Source of the DNA: JBECKX01 sp964468475
GTDB taxonomy: Bacteria > Zixibacteria > MSB-5A5 > CAIYYT01
DNA: 64,000 bases
Assembly: GCA_964468475.1 (NCBI GenBank)
Contig: CAYXUL010000007.1
Location: 1 to 64,000 of the forward strand
Direction: 5' to 3'
This document shows positions 1 through 9,355 of the stretch, one piece after another; within the stretch, counting starts at the first letter, position 1; each line of letters starts with the position of its first letter. Below the pieces are notes generated by a model. The model made no database searches and was not told the origin of the DNA. It saw only the letters and a program-made list of their open reading frames with translations. A program made the translations under genes and the position numbers.

Positions 1-181
1 CACCGCGTGTGCCCTTTTTAGAACGAACCTCTGAATAGACGTAGGGCATTCGCCGAGTGCCCCAACGCATAGGTCATACAAACGGGTCGACCACCTCGCC
101 ACCATTCAGTTGACCTTCCTCTCATAAAACACCATCCTTACCTGTAACGATTCCTCATTTCAGAAGTCTTTAGATAGAACG

Positions 182-691
182 ATGAACGATCCTGACAAAA
201 GCGATTGGACGTTATTTCGCTCCGGCGATCAGGAAGCCTTCGCACGCATTTATGCGCGTCATCGAGATCACATTTTCAGCTTCTGCCTCTACACCTCCGG
301 TGACGTCGATGTCAGCAAGGATGTTGTACAGGAAGCTTTCCTGCGGCTGGTGCAGCACAGTGTATGCCCGGACAACGTTAGAAACTGGCTGTTTATCGCG
401 GCACGAAACTGCCTTTATACGCAGCTGAAACGATCGCGGAGAGCCGGCAAAAACGCTGGAGACGGCCTCTCGCATCGCCAGCATGAGATGTCTGCTGAGC
501 AGCGACTGATAGTGGAGCAAATGCTTAGTAAACTGAGCGTCGAAGAACGTGAGCTGATTCTCCTCCGAGAATTCGCCGGGTTCACGGTCGCAGAACTGGC
601 AGAATCACTGGAGATCTCACCGGAAGCGCTTCGCGTCAGGCTCTACCGCATCAGGAAGAAACTACGAACACTAACACAGGGTGATATATGA
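182..691 (+). CDS. ECF-type RNA polymerase sigma factor
   Basis: A 169-residue protein with the two-domain layout of extracytoplasmic-function sigma factors. Region 2 is seen in the first 85 residues (FARIYARHRDHIFSFC, then DVVQEAFLRL, the usual -10 recognition helices). Region 4 is at about residues 110-160, with a helix-turn-helix reading FTVAELAESLEISPEALRVR. Its stop overlaps the next start by four bases (ATGA), so it is co-translated with a probable anti-sigma factor. It should direct transcription of an envelope-response regulon. No SD is evident before the ATG. The 181 bases upstream hold no gene that I can see. Confidence 0.93.
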   Translation: MNDPDKSDWTLFRSGDQEAFARIYARHRDHIFSFCLYTSGDVDVSKDVVQEAFLRLVQHSVCPDNVRNWLFIAARNCLYTQLKRSRRAGKNAGDGLSHRQHEMSAEQRLIVEQMLSKLSVEERELILLREFAGFTVAELAESLEISPEALRVRLYRIRKKLRTLTQGDI

Positions 692-1137
692 ACGAGAGAG
701 AATACTTCGAACAACTTGTCTCTGCCGAGCTGGATGGCGCCATCACTCCGCAAGAAAAGGCTGAGCTTGATGAGCAACTTAAGAGAGATAGCGATTTGCG
801 CGCCTTCCGCCATGATCTGCTCAGACAGAGTGAGATGCTGCGATCCCTGCCGAAACTCGTAGACGAACGTCTGAGGAGACAGCCGATTCCAGAAAATGCC
901 GGAAAGGGCATACTCGCGCGAATCTGGCGGATGAGAATCAGCTTACCGGCGCCGGTCGCTTCGGCAGCTGCAATTTTGCTTTTCGTCGCGGGTTTGCTGA
1001 TTGCGCATTCGCCCTCGACTAATCATCAATCCACAGCGGAATTCTCCGGCCGGACAAATGTCGTGTTGTATGAGTCTGACAGGCTTGAACCTTCGACTAG
1101 TCATCCCGTCGTGGATAAAGACTCGAAACTGAACTGA
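688..1137 (+). CDS. Probable membrane-anchored anti-sigma factor
   Basis: A 149-residue protein coupled to the ECF sigma gene through an ATGA overlap. The N-terminal 50 residues (FEQLVSAELDGAITPQEKAELD) resemble the cytoplasmic anti-sigma domain of FecR/RsiW-like proteins, but the zinc-binding HxxxCxxC motif is absent. One transmembrane segment lies near residues 88-107 (PVASAAAILLFVAGLLIA), followed by a short periplasmic tail of about 40 residues. Role by position and architecture: holds the sigma factor at the membrane until a signal releases it. The sensed signal cannot be read from the sequence. Confidence 0.78.
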   Translation: MNEREYFEQLVSAELDGAITPQEKAELDEQLKRDSDLRAFRHDLLRQSEMLRSLPKLVDERLRRQPIPENAGKGILARIWRMRISLPAPVASAAAILLFVAGLLIAHSPSTNHQSTAEFSGRTNVVLYESDRLEPSTSHPVVDKDSKLN

Positions 1138-1151
1138 GAAAGGAAGCTGTC

Positions 1152-2053
1152 ATGTGGCGCTTCATGCTTGTACTCACTTTTAGCTTTTCACTGTGGGCGG
1201 GCAAATTTGCTTATGCCCAGAATCTCTATATGAAGATTGATCTGATGAAGGGAAGTACTTCGAACTTTGAGCGCGCCAATGCGTCGGCCGGCTGCCGTAT
1301 TACGCCGGGGGGAACGTGTGACGGGTTGTTCTGGATCTCTGAAAATGAGTCAGGCGTGACGAGTGGTGGACTCACGGCCGATATCGGCAAGCCTGCCGCA
1401 GAGTTCATCTACCAGTTTGGAGTCAGGCGACTGGAGAAGCATTATCAAATTGCGGGGACGGTCTTTAACCTGTTCATTAAGGCAAACGGTGATGTCGAGG
1501 GTGGAAAGCAGCACTACATTGAAAAAACGATAATGCTGGACAAACAGATGCTTGTTGAGACTGGAGAGGATCGTGACGGCAATCCTTATCTATTCTCAAT
1601 AACTGTATCCGAGACGCCAATCCCGGCGACAACGGATGAAACGTGGAACGGATCAAAAATCGTCTTGCTATCGAGGCAAATGGTTGATGGTCATAGCTGG
1701 AGCGTCACGAAGAACTCCAGGAATGCGCTTGAGGGAACAACTCGATTTAACGTTACCTTCAGCTCGCCGCCGAACGAATCCGCGAATAAGGAACTGAAGT
1801 ATCAATGCGTCATAGAATTCAGCGACCTGCCCACCAAAATCGACAGGCCTTTCAACAGCACAGTCAATATTGAGCGCCGGTATAATGTCCGTAAACGCGG
1901 GTTGATGTCGTCGAGTAGTAGCGATCTTCTATCGAGATACAGCAAGGCTGTGGTATTGCGCCCCGGAAAACTGACTGAATTGGTGATTCCGCCGGATACA
2001 CCTTCTGTCGATGGATTCAATATACTTGATACTCTGCGAATTTTCCCGGCACC
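1152..2053 (+). CDS. Secreted protein of unknown function, cut by assembly gap
   Basis: The third gene of the ECF operon, beginning 14 bases after the anti-sigma gene with a good SD (AAAGGAAG). A Sec signal peptide (MWRFMLVLTFSFSLWAGKFA, cleavage after YAQ) is followed by about 275 residues with no family I recognise. The sequence alternates polar and hydrophobic residues and has few cysteines, in keeping with a beta-rich periplasmic or surface protein. The reading frame runs into the run of N, so the C-terminus is missing. Being last in the sigma operon, it may be the sensed or effector envelope component, which is inference only. Confidence 0.7.
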
Positions 2054-2153
2054 NNNNNNNNNNNNNNNNNNNNNNNNNNNNNNNNNNNNNNNNNNNNNNN
2101 NNNNNNNNNNNNNNNNNNNNNNNNNNNNNNNNNNNNNNNNNNNNNNNNNNNNN
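2054..2153. other. Assembly gap (100 N)
   Basis: Exactly 100 N, the usual placeholder for a scaffold join of unknown true length. It falls where two genes converge, so the 3' ends of both the secreted protein on the plus strand and the outer-membrane protein on the minus strand are lost. Confidence 0.99.
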
Positions 2154-3317
2154 AATTCGCGTTAGCTTGCCGGATACATCAGTCAGCCATTCGACGGAAT
2201 TGAGATTGTCGGCGTTAACCAGCGAGAGATCTATCGGAATCCAATCGGTCTCGGAACGCGTCAGACGATTGGGATAGTTGCTGTAGCGCAGGGAGGAGTA
2301 AACCACTGCCTCGGGGCCGATTACTTTACTCCCATCCACAAACAGCTCCCAATTGGGAATCATCGTGGATAGCTGCTGAGACCGATATGAAGGTACCGAG
2401 GTGTTCACAGTGGGATAATTTCCGCCCCCAAGGTATTGATAATCGAACAGGTTGAAATAGTAGGAAGCGCCGCCGCGGATGAAGCTCCCTGACGGGAATG
2501 TCTTCTTCACCATCACTTTTGGCGCGCCGCTGTATATGTGTTCCTTAACCTCAGCCGTGTCGAGCAAGCCGTCACCGACTACGTCGTCAGGCTTGAAGAA
2601 CTTGGAATAGCGATACTGAAATTTCCCACCCAGGATGAAATCGATCCCCTCATCGGTGCGATACATCAGATCGCTCTCGCCTATGTAAGTCTGCCCGACA
2701 TTCACAGGCAAGTTAACCTGATTCTCGTACGGAGACGTATTTGTCGGCTGGAGCGCGAAGACGTATGACTTCGGATAGTTCGAAAACCTGCCAGAAACCC
2801 CGAGTGTGAGTTTGTGCCGCAGTCGCCACGCAAAGGCGGTCTTGACGTCAAGCCGATTGGGGATCGAACGCAGGAAATCATCCTTCGTCGTTTGATTCCT
2901 GTCGGTGCCGTACGTCGCGAACAGCGAACCGAAGGTTTTACTGCCAAGCTGAGAATAGATATTGAGCGAGAAATCAGTCATGCGGTAGTCAATGTTATTG
3001 TAAACCGAGTAGCCCCATCTGTGGCTTTGTGCACCTGTCAACGCATTCAGGGAATTCTGGTTCTTGCCGTATCCGAAAGCTAACGCCACGTAGAGCTTGT
3101 CGAGATCCGAAAGATATGCCGGGCTGCGCTTATTGATTTCAAACTGCCACGAATTTGTCATGCCGACGACAGTAGGAAGCGTCGAGAGGTTAACTTTCGG
3201 CCACGGCTTGGGCTTGCGTTGCCGCCGCTGAGCGTAAGCAGATTGCGGCAGAGCCAGGAGGAGAATCTGCGATGATACAAGAGCGATTATCAGGTACTTT
3301 AGCAAGTTTCTCTTCAT
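2154..3317 (-). CDS. Probable outer-membrane beta-barrel protein, C-terminus lost in gap
   Basis: 388 residues are visible. A signal peptide (MKRNLLKYLIIALVSSQILL, cleavage near AYAQ) precedes a stretch of short alternating strands rich in Tyr, Phe and Gly (SLFATYGTDRN, LTLGVSGRFSNY, FIRGGASYYFNLF), the pattern of an outer-membrane barrel. I chose the ATG two codons inside the longest frame. No specific family is recognised, and a role as porin or envelope protein is only inferred. The gene ends in the N run, so the closing strands and any C-terminal aromatic residue cannot be checked. It follows rluD on the same strand after a 39-base gap. Confidence 0.72.
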
Positions 3318-3356
3318 ATGCAATTATTCCGACGAAAATTCCGAAGTTGATCTTCT

Positions 3357-4322
3357 TTATTGATACTGACGTACAGACTCCAGGGTCTGTCTAAAATCTT
3401 CAGGTAATTCGGCCATAAAATCAAGCGATTCTTCAGTTTCAGGGTGGATAAATGAGAGCCGTGCCGCGTGCAGCATTTGCCTGTCGATCGCATCGAGCAG
3501 TTGTTTGGCGAAAGCACGATGGCGAGCCTCGATGCCGGTCAACCGTGCCGACCTGCCGCTGTACTCGGGATCGCCCAACACAGGGTGGCCGGCTTCTTTC
3601 AAATGTGCCCTGATCTGATGGGTACGCCCGGTCTCGAGATGTACCTTGAGCAAGCTCAAGAATACAAATTCTTCGACAGTCTCGTAATGTGTGATCGCCT
3701 CGCGAGCAATCGGGCTACCCGATGACATAACTCTGCGATCCGCGCGCGAACGCCCGATGGCGACCTCAATGGTGCCCTTGCGCGGTTGCAGCTTCCCCCA
3801 GACCAAAGCGCTGTACTCGCGCTTCAGGGTACGAGCTTCCAGTTGCTTACCCAGTTTCCGGTGGATAAGGTCACTCTTGGCAATCACCAACAGCCCGGAA
3901 GTGTTCTTGTCGAGGCGATGCACCAGGCCGGGATAGCCCTTGGCGTAGCCGGAGGAGAGATCGGTGAAATGATACAGCAGGGCATTGGCCAGCGTGCCGG
4001 TTTCATGGCCGGGGGCAGGATGAGTAACCAATCCGGCAGGTTTGTTGACAACCGCCAGAAAGTCGTCTTCATAGCGAATATCCAGCGGGATATTCTCCGC
4101 AGCAAACTCGATACGTTTCTCATCGGGCTTGTCGATACTGATTTGTTCTCCGCCGGAAAGACGGTGCGAAGCTTTAACCCAGTGGCCGTCGACGTTTACC
4201 CGTTTTTCGCCCAGCAGCCGCTTCACAAAACTGCGCGACAGGCCAAGGTTGGCTTGCGCCAGATAGGTATCGATTCGTTCACCCGAGGCTTCAGGAGCTG
4301 CTGTCAGTTGGATCAACGACAC
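3357..4322 (-). CDS. rluD: 23S rRNA pseudouridine synthase, RluD family
   Basis: A 321-residue protein with an N-terminal S4 RNA-binding domain (residues about 15-75, including RIDTYLAQANLGLSRSFVKR) and a pseudouridine synthase core. The catalytic signature HRLDKNTSGLL carries the nucleophilic Asp138. RluD-type enzymes isomerise uridines in helix 69 of 23S rRNA; paralogues RluA and RluC share the motif, but the S4 domain and the position after lspA favour RluD. The start is GTG and overlaps the 3' end of lspA by 32 bases, so translation is probably coupled. It is the last gene of the long minus-strand block. Confidence 0.93.
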   Translation of the reverse strand: MSLIQLTAAPEASGERIDTYLAQANLGLSRSFVKRLLGEKRVNVDGHWVKASHRLSGGEQISIDKPDEKRIEFAAENIPLDIRYEDDFLAVVNKPAGLVTHPAPGHETGTLANALLYHFTDLSSGYAKGYPGLVHRLDKNTSGLLVIAKSDLIHRKLGKQLEARTLKREYSALVWGKLQPRKGTIEVAIGRSRADRRVMSSGSPIAREAITHYETVEEFVFLSLLKVHLETGRTHQIRAHLKEAGHPVLGDPEYSGRSARLTGIEARHRAFAKQLLDAIDRQMLHAARLSFIHPETEESLDFMAELPEDFRQTLESVRQYQ

Positions 4323-4878
4323 ATTCTTTCTTTCGAGAATCGAAAATCAGCGCGATGATGATCAGCACCATCCCGACACTCACGGCTGAGTCGGCAATGT
4401 TGAATACCGGCCAGCGTGTAAGATGGTATCCGGGAAAGTGGAAGAAGAGCAACTTGGCGGGCTTGAGAGAGATATCGAAGAAGTCCACGTCGATAAAATC
4501 GATCACCTGCCCATAGTGAAGCCTGTCAGCGAGATTGCCGAGTGCCCCCCCGACTACCAGCGCCAGCGAGTAATCCAGGAGCATATTTTTCCCGGCATCC
4601 CTGGCGAGGATGATCAGAATCAGGATTGTCACAAGAATGGAAGCGAAGGTATAGAATGTTCCGGAGCCGAGGCTGCTGGAAAACGCACCGCCTTCATTGA
4701 AAACAAGGTTCCACTTCAGGAAGCTGCCGAGTACTTCGACCGGCTGTGAGGGTAGCAGGCCGGCCAGAGCTATCGTCTTTGTGAGTTGATCCAGTATGAG
4801 GACAGCAATTGCCGTCAGGGAGAGAGCCAGCAGATGTTTATTTGCGGGAGACCAACCCAGAGCTTCACGCCAACTCAT
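4291..4878 (-). CDS. lspA: Lipoprotein signal peptidase (signal peptidase II)
   Basis: A 195-residue inner-membrane aspartyl protease that removes signal peptides from diacylglyceryl-modified prolipoproteins. Four membrane segments are visible. The family boxes are present: FNEGGAFS near residue 60, GGALGNLADRL with catalytic Asp118, and FNIADSAV with catalytic Asp163. Several lipobox-bearing proteins in this window (a PPIase near 15 kb, the lipoprotein near 63 kb) are likely substrates. It sits five bases after the DksA-like gene and overlaps rluD. The 30-residue charged C-terminal extension is slightly longer than usual. Confidence 0.96.
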   Translation of the reverse strand: MSWREALGWSPANKHLLALSLTAIAVLILDQLTKTIALAGLLPSQPVEVLGSFLKWNLVFNEGGAFSSSLGSGTFYTFASILVTILILIILARDAGKNMLLDYSLALVVGGALGNLADRLHYGQVIDFIDVDFFDISLKPAKLLFFHFPGYHLTRWPVFNIADSAVSVGMVLIIIALIFDSRKKECVVDPTDSSS

Positions 4879-4883
4879 CGGAG

Positions 4884-5279
4884 TTATTTTCGCTGAACCT
4901 TTTGGTTCTTCTCCTGCTCTTCACGTTCCTTGCAGGCGATGCAGTAGCGCGCGTGCGGCAAAGCACGCAGGCGCTGTACGCTGATATTCCTGTTGCAGCT
5001 GACACACTTGCCAAAGGTTCCGTCCTTGATCCGACGGAGCGCCTCATCGAGGTGATACAGGAAACGCCCGGCCTTGGAATTGAGCATGAAGGCCTTTTCG
5101 CGCTCCATGGCATCGGTTGCCAGGTCAGCCATGTGAAACGAGTAGCTGGAATGATCTCCGGTGGCGTCCTTGGTCGTATTGTCCATGGTACGCGCCTTCG
5201 TGAGGCCCATTTCCCTCAGGATCTCATCGCGCCGTTCCAGCAGCAGCTTCTCAAATCTTTCTAATTCCCGCTTACGCAT
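4884..5279 (-). CDS. DksA/TraR-family zinc-finger protein
   Basis: 131 residues: an N-terminal coiled coil (ELERFEKLLLERRDEILREM) followed by a C4 zinc finger with Cys92, Cys95, Cys113 and Cys116 (CVSC...CIAC). DksA-type proteins reach into the RNA polymerase secondary channel and tune promoter response to ppGpp. TraR/YbiI-like paralogues are shorter and lack the long coiled coil. The acidic DxxDA tip motif of E. coli DksA is not obvious here (the segment reads MADLATDAMERE), so potency at the polymerase is uncertain. A gene of this type between ileS and lspA is a recurrent arrangement in other phyla. SD AGGAA precedes the ATG. Confidence 0.88.
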   Translation of the reverse strand: MRKRELERFEKLLLERRDEILREMGLTKARTMDNTTKDATGDHSSYSFHMADLATDAMEREKAFMLNSKAGRFLYHLDEALRRIKDGTFGKCVSCNRNISVQRLRALPHARYCIACKEREEQEKNQKVQRK

Positions 5280-5344
5280 ATTATCATTCCTGCGGATGAA
5301 CTTCTCTCTTCAGTTAACTTCATCCGCCTGCTTTACCTTCGAGT

Positions 5345-8300
5345 TTATCTACGGATTCCCAGCTTGGCCGGTTCACCGTTAATGCTCCATTCACGCAAAA
5401 GATCACCATTAGCTTCGCCAAATTTCACTTCGTTGGCAAGTGTTTCCTGCTTGATATATTCCAGATGCTTACGTGCCGCCGAAGTGACTGCATCATTCGA
5501 ACTTATTGCTACGCTGATTTTGTCGGTGACGTCGAAATCGGCTTCTTTGCGCATACTCTGGATTTTATTAACCAGTTCGCGCGCAAAACCCTCGGCGCGA
5601 AGCTCATCATCAATTTCAGTCGTCAACGCGACCGTGTAACCCCCGTCTGCTGCGACGGCAAATCCGCCTTTACCGGTCAGCCGCACCTGGACTTCCTCGC
5701 CACTGAGGTCAAAAGTCTTGCCGTTGACGCGCACGCTCAGCTGTTTCAGAGCCAGGAACTTTCTAATTTCGTCCTCCGTCAGCTTCTCCAGCGCCTGCTT
5801 GACCGCCTTAACATCCTTGCCAACTTTGGGGCCAAGCAATTTGAAATTAGGCAGTACCTCGTACTCCGCAACGGAGGTTGTATCTTCCAGGAAATCGATG
5901 CCTTTCACATTTATCTCTTCCATGATCACCGGGATCAGTGGCTCGACATTTTCCCGTTTTGTCTCTGTCGGCAACTTCACGCGCATCTCCGCCAGCGGTT
6001 GGCGCACCTTTATCTGCACCGTGTTGCGCGCTGCGCGCCCGAGGCTGACCAGCTTGATCACGGCATCCATCCGCTGCTCAAGCTCGAGATTGACCCTCGA
6101 TTCGTCGTATGTGGGAAAGTCAGCGAGATGAACCGAATCCTCGCCGGTCAATTCGCGATACAATTTTTCTGTCAGGAACGGAATCACCGGCGCCGCCAGC
6201 AGGCACACCTGCACCAGCGCATTGTAGAGCTCAAGGTAGGCGCGGAACTTGTCGGGTTGATCGCCGGAGGCCCAATAGCGACGGCGGCAACGGCGAACGT
6301 ACCAGTTCGACAACTCATCGATCACGAAATCACTCAATTGCCGTAACGGGCGAGTGAATTCGTACGCATCGAAACCCGCGATGTAATCGCGTTTCAGGCT
6401 CTCCAGGCGCGATTGCAGCCAGAGATCGATTTCGAGCGGTTCACCGGCTTTTTCTTCCATGAACCGGCGCAAGTCTCCGCCGGCTTCCTTAGCCGCCTGC
6501 TCCTGCAGCCCATCGATATTGGCATATATCGCGAAGAAACTGTAGGTGTTCTTCAGGGTGTCAAGAAAGCGCCGCTGTACCTCAAGAATGCCGTCCTGAT
6601 CGAAGCGCGTCACCTGGTGCGGTTGACTCACCGTGAGCAGGTACCAGCGCAGTGAATCGGCGCCGTAGTTTTCCACGACTTCGAAAGGATCAACTGTGTT
6701 CTTGAGTGATTTCGACATCTTCTTGCCCTTTTTGTCGAGCAAGAAACCGATAACGACGACGTTTTTGTAAGCGGGCTTGTCGAATAGCAGGGTACTTATC
6801 GCCAGCAGTGAATAGAACCAGCCGCGAGTCTGGTCGGTTGCTTCGCTGATGAAATCAGCCGGGTAGGTGTCCTCAAACAACTGCTTATTCTCGAAAGGAT
6901 AATGGTACTGCGCGTAGGGCATCGAGCCGGAATCAAACCAGACATCGATTACTTCCGGTTCACGCACCATCCTGCCACCACAGTCGCACTTCAATTCGAG
7001 CTCATCTACATATGGCTTGTGAAGGTCGATCTCATCGGGAGGATTGACTGCATATTTCTTCAGCATCTCAACCGACTCTATTGCCGTGATCTTGTCACAT
7101 TCCTGGCAGACCCATAACGGCAGCGGGGTGCCCCAGTAGCGCTCCCGCGACAACGCCCAGTCGACGTTGTTCGAGAGCCACTCGCCCATGCGGCCGGTTC
7201 CAATTTCCGTGGGTACCCAGTTGATCTCAGCGTTGCGCGCCAGCAACCGCTCCTTGTTCTCAGCAGTCTTGATATACCATGACTGGCGGGCGTAGTAGAT
7301 CAACGGTGATTTACAGCGCCAGCAGAACGGATAGGAGTGCTCGTAGATCTCCTTCTTATAGAGGATGCCCCGTTCCTTCAGGTTCTTAGTGATGATCGGA
7401 TCGGCATCCTTGATGAACTTGCCGGCGTAGTCCGTGACTTCTTCCACGAAAGTGCCGTCCGGCTTGACAGCCTGAATCACCGGCAACCCATATTTCTGCC
7501 CGACGCTGTAATCATCCGCGCCGAAGGCGGGCGCCATATGCACGATACCGGTGCCATCCTCGAGGGTCACGAAATCTGCCAGCGTGACATACCAGATGTT
7601 ATCGTACTTGCCTTCATAGTAGTCGAAAAACGGTTTGTACTTCTGTTTCTCCAGCGTCGCGCCTTTGAAGCGTTCGAGTACCTCGAACTCCTCATCAAGC
7701 ACCTTCTCGGCCAACGCCTCCGCAAGGATCAGCTTTTCTTCACCATGTTGAACTTTGACATAGTCGGCGTCTGGCGCTACTGCCAGAGCGACGTTGGAAA
7801 TCAGGGTCCACGGCGTGGTCGTCCACACGAGAAACCTGGTTCCCGGTTCGTCAGCCAACTCCGCACGCACGAAGATCGACGGATCTTTTACATCCTCGTA
7901 TCCCTGTGCCACCTCGTGCGACGACAGCCCGGTGCCACAGCGCGGGCAGTAGGGAAGAATCTTGTGGCCTTTGTACATCAGGTCACGATTGAAAAACTGC
8001 GCCAGAATCCACCACACCGATTCGATGTAGTCAGTATCGCAGGTGATGTAGGGCTGATTCAGATCGAGCCAGTAACCGATGCGGCGGGTGAGATTGTCCC
8101 AATCCTCTTTGTATTGAAACACCGACTCGCGACACTGTTTGTTGAATTCGGCGATACCGTAGCTTTCGATCTCATTTTTCGATTTCAGGCCGAGCTTGGT
8201 TTCCACCTCGATCTCCACCGGCAACCCATGAGTATCCCAGCCCGCCTTGCGCTCTACCAGAAAGCCGCGCATCTGCTTGTAACGGCAGACCAGGTCCTTG

Positions 8301-8494
8301 AGCGTACGGGTAATGACGTGATGAATTCCGGGACGGCCGTTGGCGGTAGGAGGACCCTCATAGAAAGAAAAGCGGGGGGAGTCTTTGTGGCGACGTACAC
8401 CCTCGTGGAACGTATCTGCGCTTTCCCAATAATGCTGTATCTCTTCCTCGATTCTGGGAAAAGAAGCGCCTGATTTTAGCTCGTCGAAACTCAA
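5345..8494 (-). CDS. ileS: Isoleucyl-tRNA synthetase, type 2, with GXHH signature
   Basis: A 1049-residue class I synthetase that charges tRNA-Ile. The length, the Bacteroidetes-like N-terminus and the C-terminal extension indicate the eukaryote-like IleRS2 type. KMSKS is intact at residues 592-596 and the CP1 editing domain is present (TTTPWT near 225-230, GIVHMAPAFGADDYS near 316-330). The usual HIGH box is replaced by Gly56-Ile57-His58-His59, that is GXHH. This exchange of first and third residues is reported for a subset of IleRS2 linked to very high mupirocin resistance. Translation starts at TTG, overlapping the stop of the nucleoside phosphorylase gene (TTGA), with AAGGA eight bases upstream. 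Confidence 0.97.
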   Translation of the reverse strand: MSFDELKSGASFPRIEEEIQHYWESADTFHEGVRRHKDSPRFSFYEGPPTANGRPGIHHVITRTLKDLVCRYKQMRGFLVERKAGWDTHGLPVEIEVETKLGLKSKNEIESYGIAEFNKQCRESVFQYKEDWDNLTRRIGYWLDLNQPYITCDTDYIESVWWILAQFFNRDLMYKGHKILPYCPRCGTGLSSHEVAQGYEDVKDPSIFVRAELADEPGTRFLVWTTTPWTLISNVALAVAPDADYVKVQHGEEKLILAEALAEKVLDEEFEVLERFKGATLEKQKYKPFFDYYEGKYDNIWYVTLADFVTLEDGTGIVHMAPAFGADDYSVGQKYGLPVIQAVKPDGTFVEEVTDYAGKFIKDADPIITKNLKERGILYKKEIYEHSYPFCWRCKSPLIYYARQSWYIKTAENKERLLARNAEINWVPTEIGTGRMGEWLSNNVDWALSRERYWGTPLPLWVCQECDKITAIESVEMLKKYAVNPPDEIDLHKPYVDELELKCDCGGRMVREPEVIDVWFDSGSMPYAQYHYPFENKQLFEDTYPADFISEATDQTRGWFYSLLAISTLLFDKPAYKNVVVIGFLLDKKGKKMSKSLKNTVDPFEVVENYGADSLRWYLLTVSQPHQVTRFDQDGILEVQRRFLDTLKNTYSFFAIYANIDGLQEQAAKEAGGDLRRFMEEKAGEPLEIDLWLQSRLESLKRDYIAGFDAYEFTRPLRQLSDFVIDELSNWYVRRCRRRYWASGDQPDKFRAYLELYNALVQVCLLAAPVIPFLTEKLYRELTGEDSVHLADFPTYDESRVNLELEQRMDAVIKLVSLGRAARNTVQIKVRQPLAEMRVKLPTETKRENVEPLIPVIMEEINVKGIDFLEDTTSVAEYEVLPNFKLLGPKVGKDVKAVKQALEKLTEDEIRKFLALKQLSVRVNGKTFDLSGEEVQVRLTGKGGFAVAADGGYTVALTTEIDDELRAEGFARELVNKIQSMRKEADFDVTDKISVAISSNDAVTSAARKHLEYIKQETLANEVKFGEANGDLLREWSINGEPAKLGIRR

Positions 8495-9351
8495 ACGTTC
8501 ATCCTTTCGATCACTTTGGCAATCATCTCCGTCATTTTCGGCTCGGTGCCATTTGCTGCGTGAAGAATATCTTCGATTTTGACCGGTTTCATGTTGTCAG
8601 GCAGCCCCATGTCGGTGACAATCGAAACACCAAGCACTCTGATGCTCTGGTGCCGCGCCACGATAACTTCCGGCACAGTCGACATACCGACCACATCGGC
8701 GCCAAGTATACGTAACATACGATATTCGGCCGCGGTTTCCAGGCAAGGCCCGGTGACGGAAGCATAGACACCGCGCTGCGTTCTGAAGCCAAGGTCGGTT
8801 GCAGTCTGTTCCGCCAGCTCGATCAATTCCCGGTTGTAGATTTCAAACATATCGGGAAAGCGTGGCCCGAGGCGGTCATCGTTCTGGCCCAGCAGAGGGT
8901 TTGTGCCCTGCAGGTTGATGTGATCCGTGATGATGACCATATCGCCGACACGAAACTGCGGGTTGATACCGCCGGAGGCGTTGCAAACCACCAGGGTCTT
9001 GATGCCCAGCTGCTTCATCACCCACACCGGAAACGCCACTTGCTTCATAGTGTAGCCTTCATAGAAGTGAAATCTACCCTGCATGGCGACGACCCTCTTG
9101 CCGTTGAGTTCACCCAGCAACAGCTTACCGGCATGACTCTCGACAGTCGAGACCGGGAAGTGGGGAATTTCGGCGTAGGAGACAGACTCTTTTACATTTA
9201 TGCGTTCGCCCAGCCGACCCAATCCGGTGCCGAGAATGATACCGACATCGGGCGTATGATCTGTGCGCGACTGCACGAATCCGGCTGCTTCCGCTATCTG
9301 CTCGTATAGTTCCATTTGCTTAGGCTCGTGATCTTTCTTTGTCACCGTCAT
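8491..9351 (-). CDS. Purine nucleoside phosphorylase (trimeric PNP family)
   Basis: 286 residues, matching the trimeric PNP/MTAP family that cleaves purine nucleosides with phosphate to base plus ribose 1-phosphate. Visible blocks are GIILGTGLGRL near residue 38, the phosphate-binding ESHAGKLLLG, QGRFHFYEGY, CNASGGINP, and GPCLETAAEYRM with Glu209 in the purine-site position. Asp247 (in VSIVTDMG) stands where human PNP has Asn243, a position that controls selection between 6-oxo and 6-amino purines. The gene lies between divIVA and ileS with a five-base gap upstream, so it is a passenger in a cell-division/translation operon. Confidence 0.93.
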   Translation of the reverse strand: MTVTKKDHEPKQMELYEQIAEAAGFVQSRTDHTPDVGIILGTGLGRLGERINVKESVSYAEIPHFPVSTVESHAGKLLLGELNGKRVVAMQGRFHFYEGYTMKQVAFPVWVMKQLGIKTLVVCNASGGINPQFRVGDMVIITDHINLQGTNPLLGQNDDRLGPRFPDMFEIYNRELIELAEQTATDLGFRTQRGVYASVTGPCLETAAEYRMLRILGADVVGMSTVPEVIVARHQSIRVLGVSIVTDMGLPDNMKPVKIEDILHAANGTEPKMTEMIAKVIERMNV

Positions 9352-9355
9352 CTGT

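Noticed and set aside
1929..2053. Continuation of the minus-strand barrel gene across the N run
   Set aside because: The translated sequence left of the gap is the reverse of the plus-strand secreted protein and has no barrel pattern; the gap length is unknown, so frames cannot be joined.
5465..6346. A 293-codon open frame on the plus strand opposite ileS
   Set aside because: It is antisense to conserved synthetase codons, has no SD and no protein-like features; the same holds for a 378-codon frame at 7337-8473.
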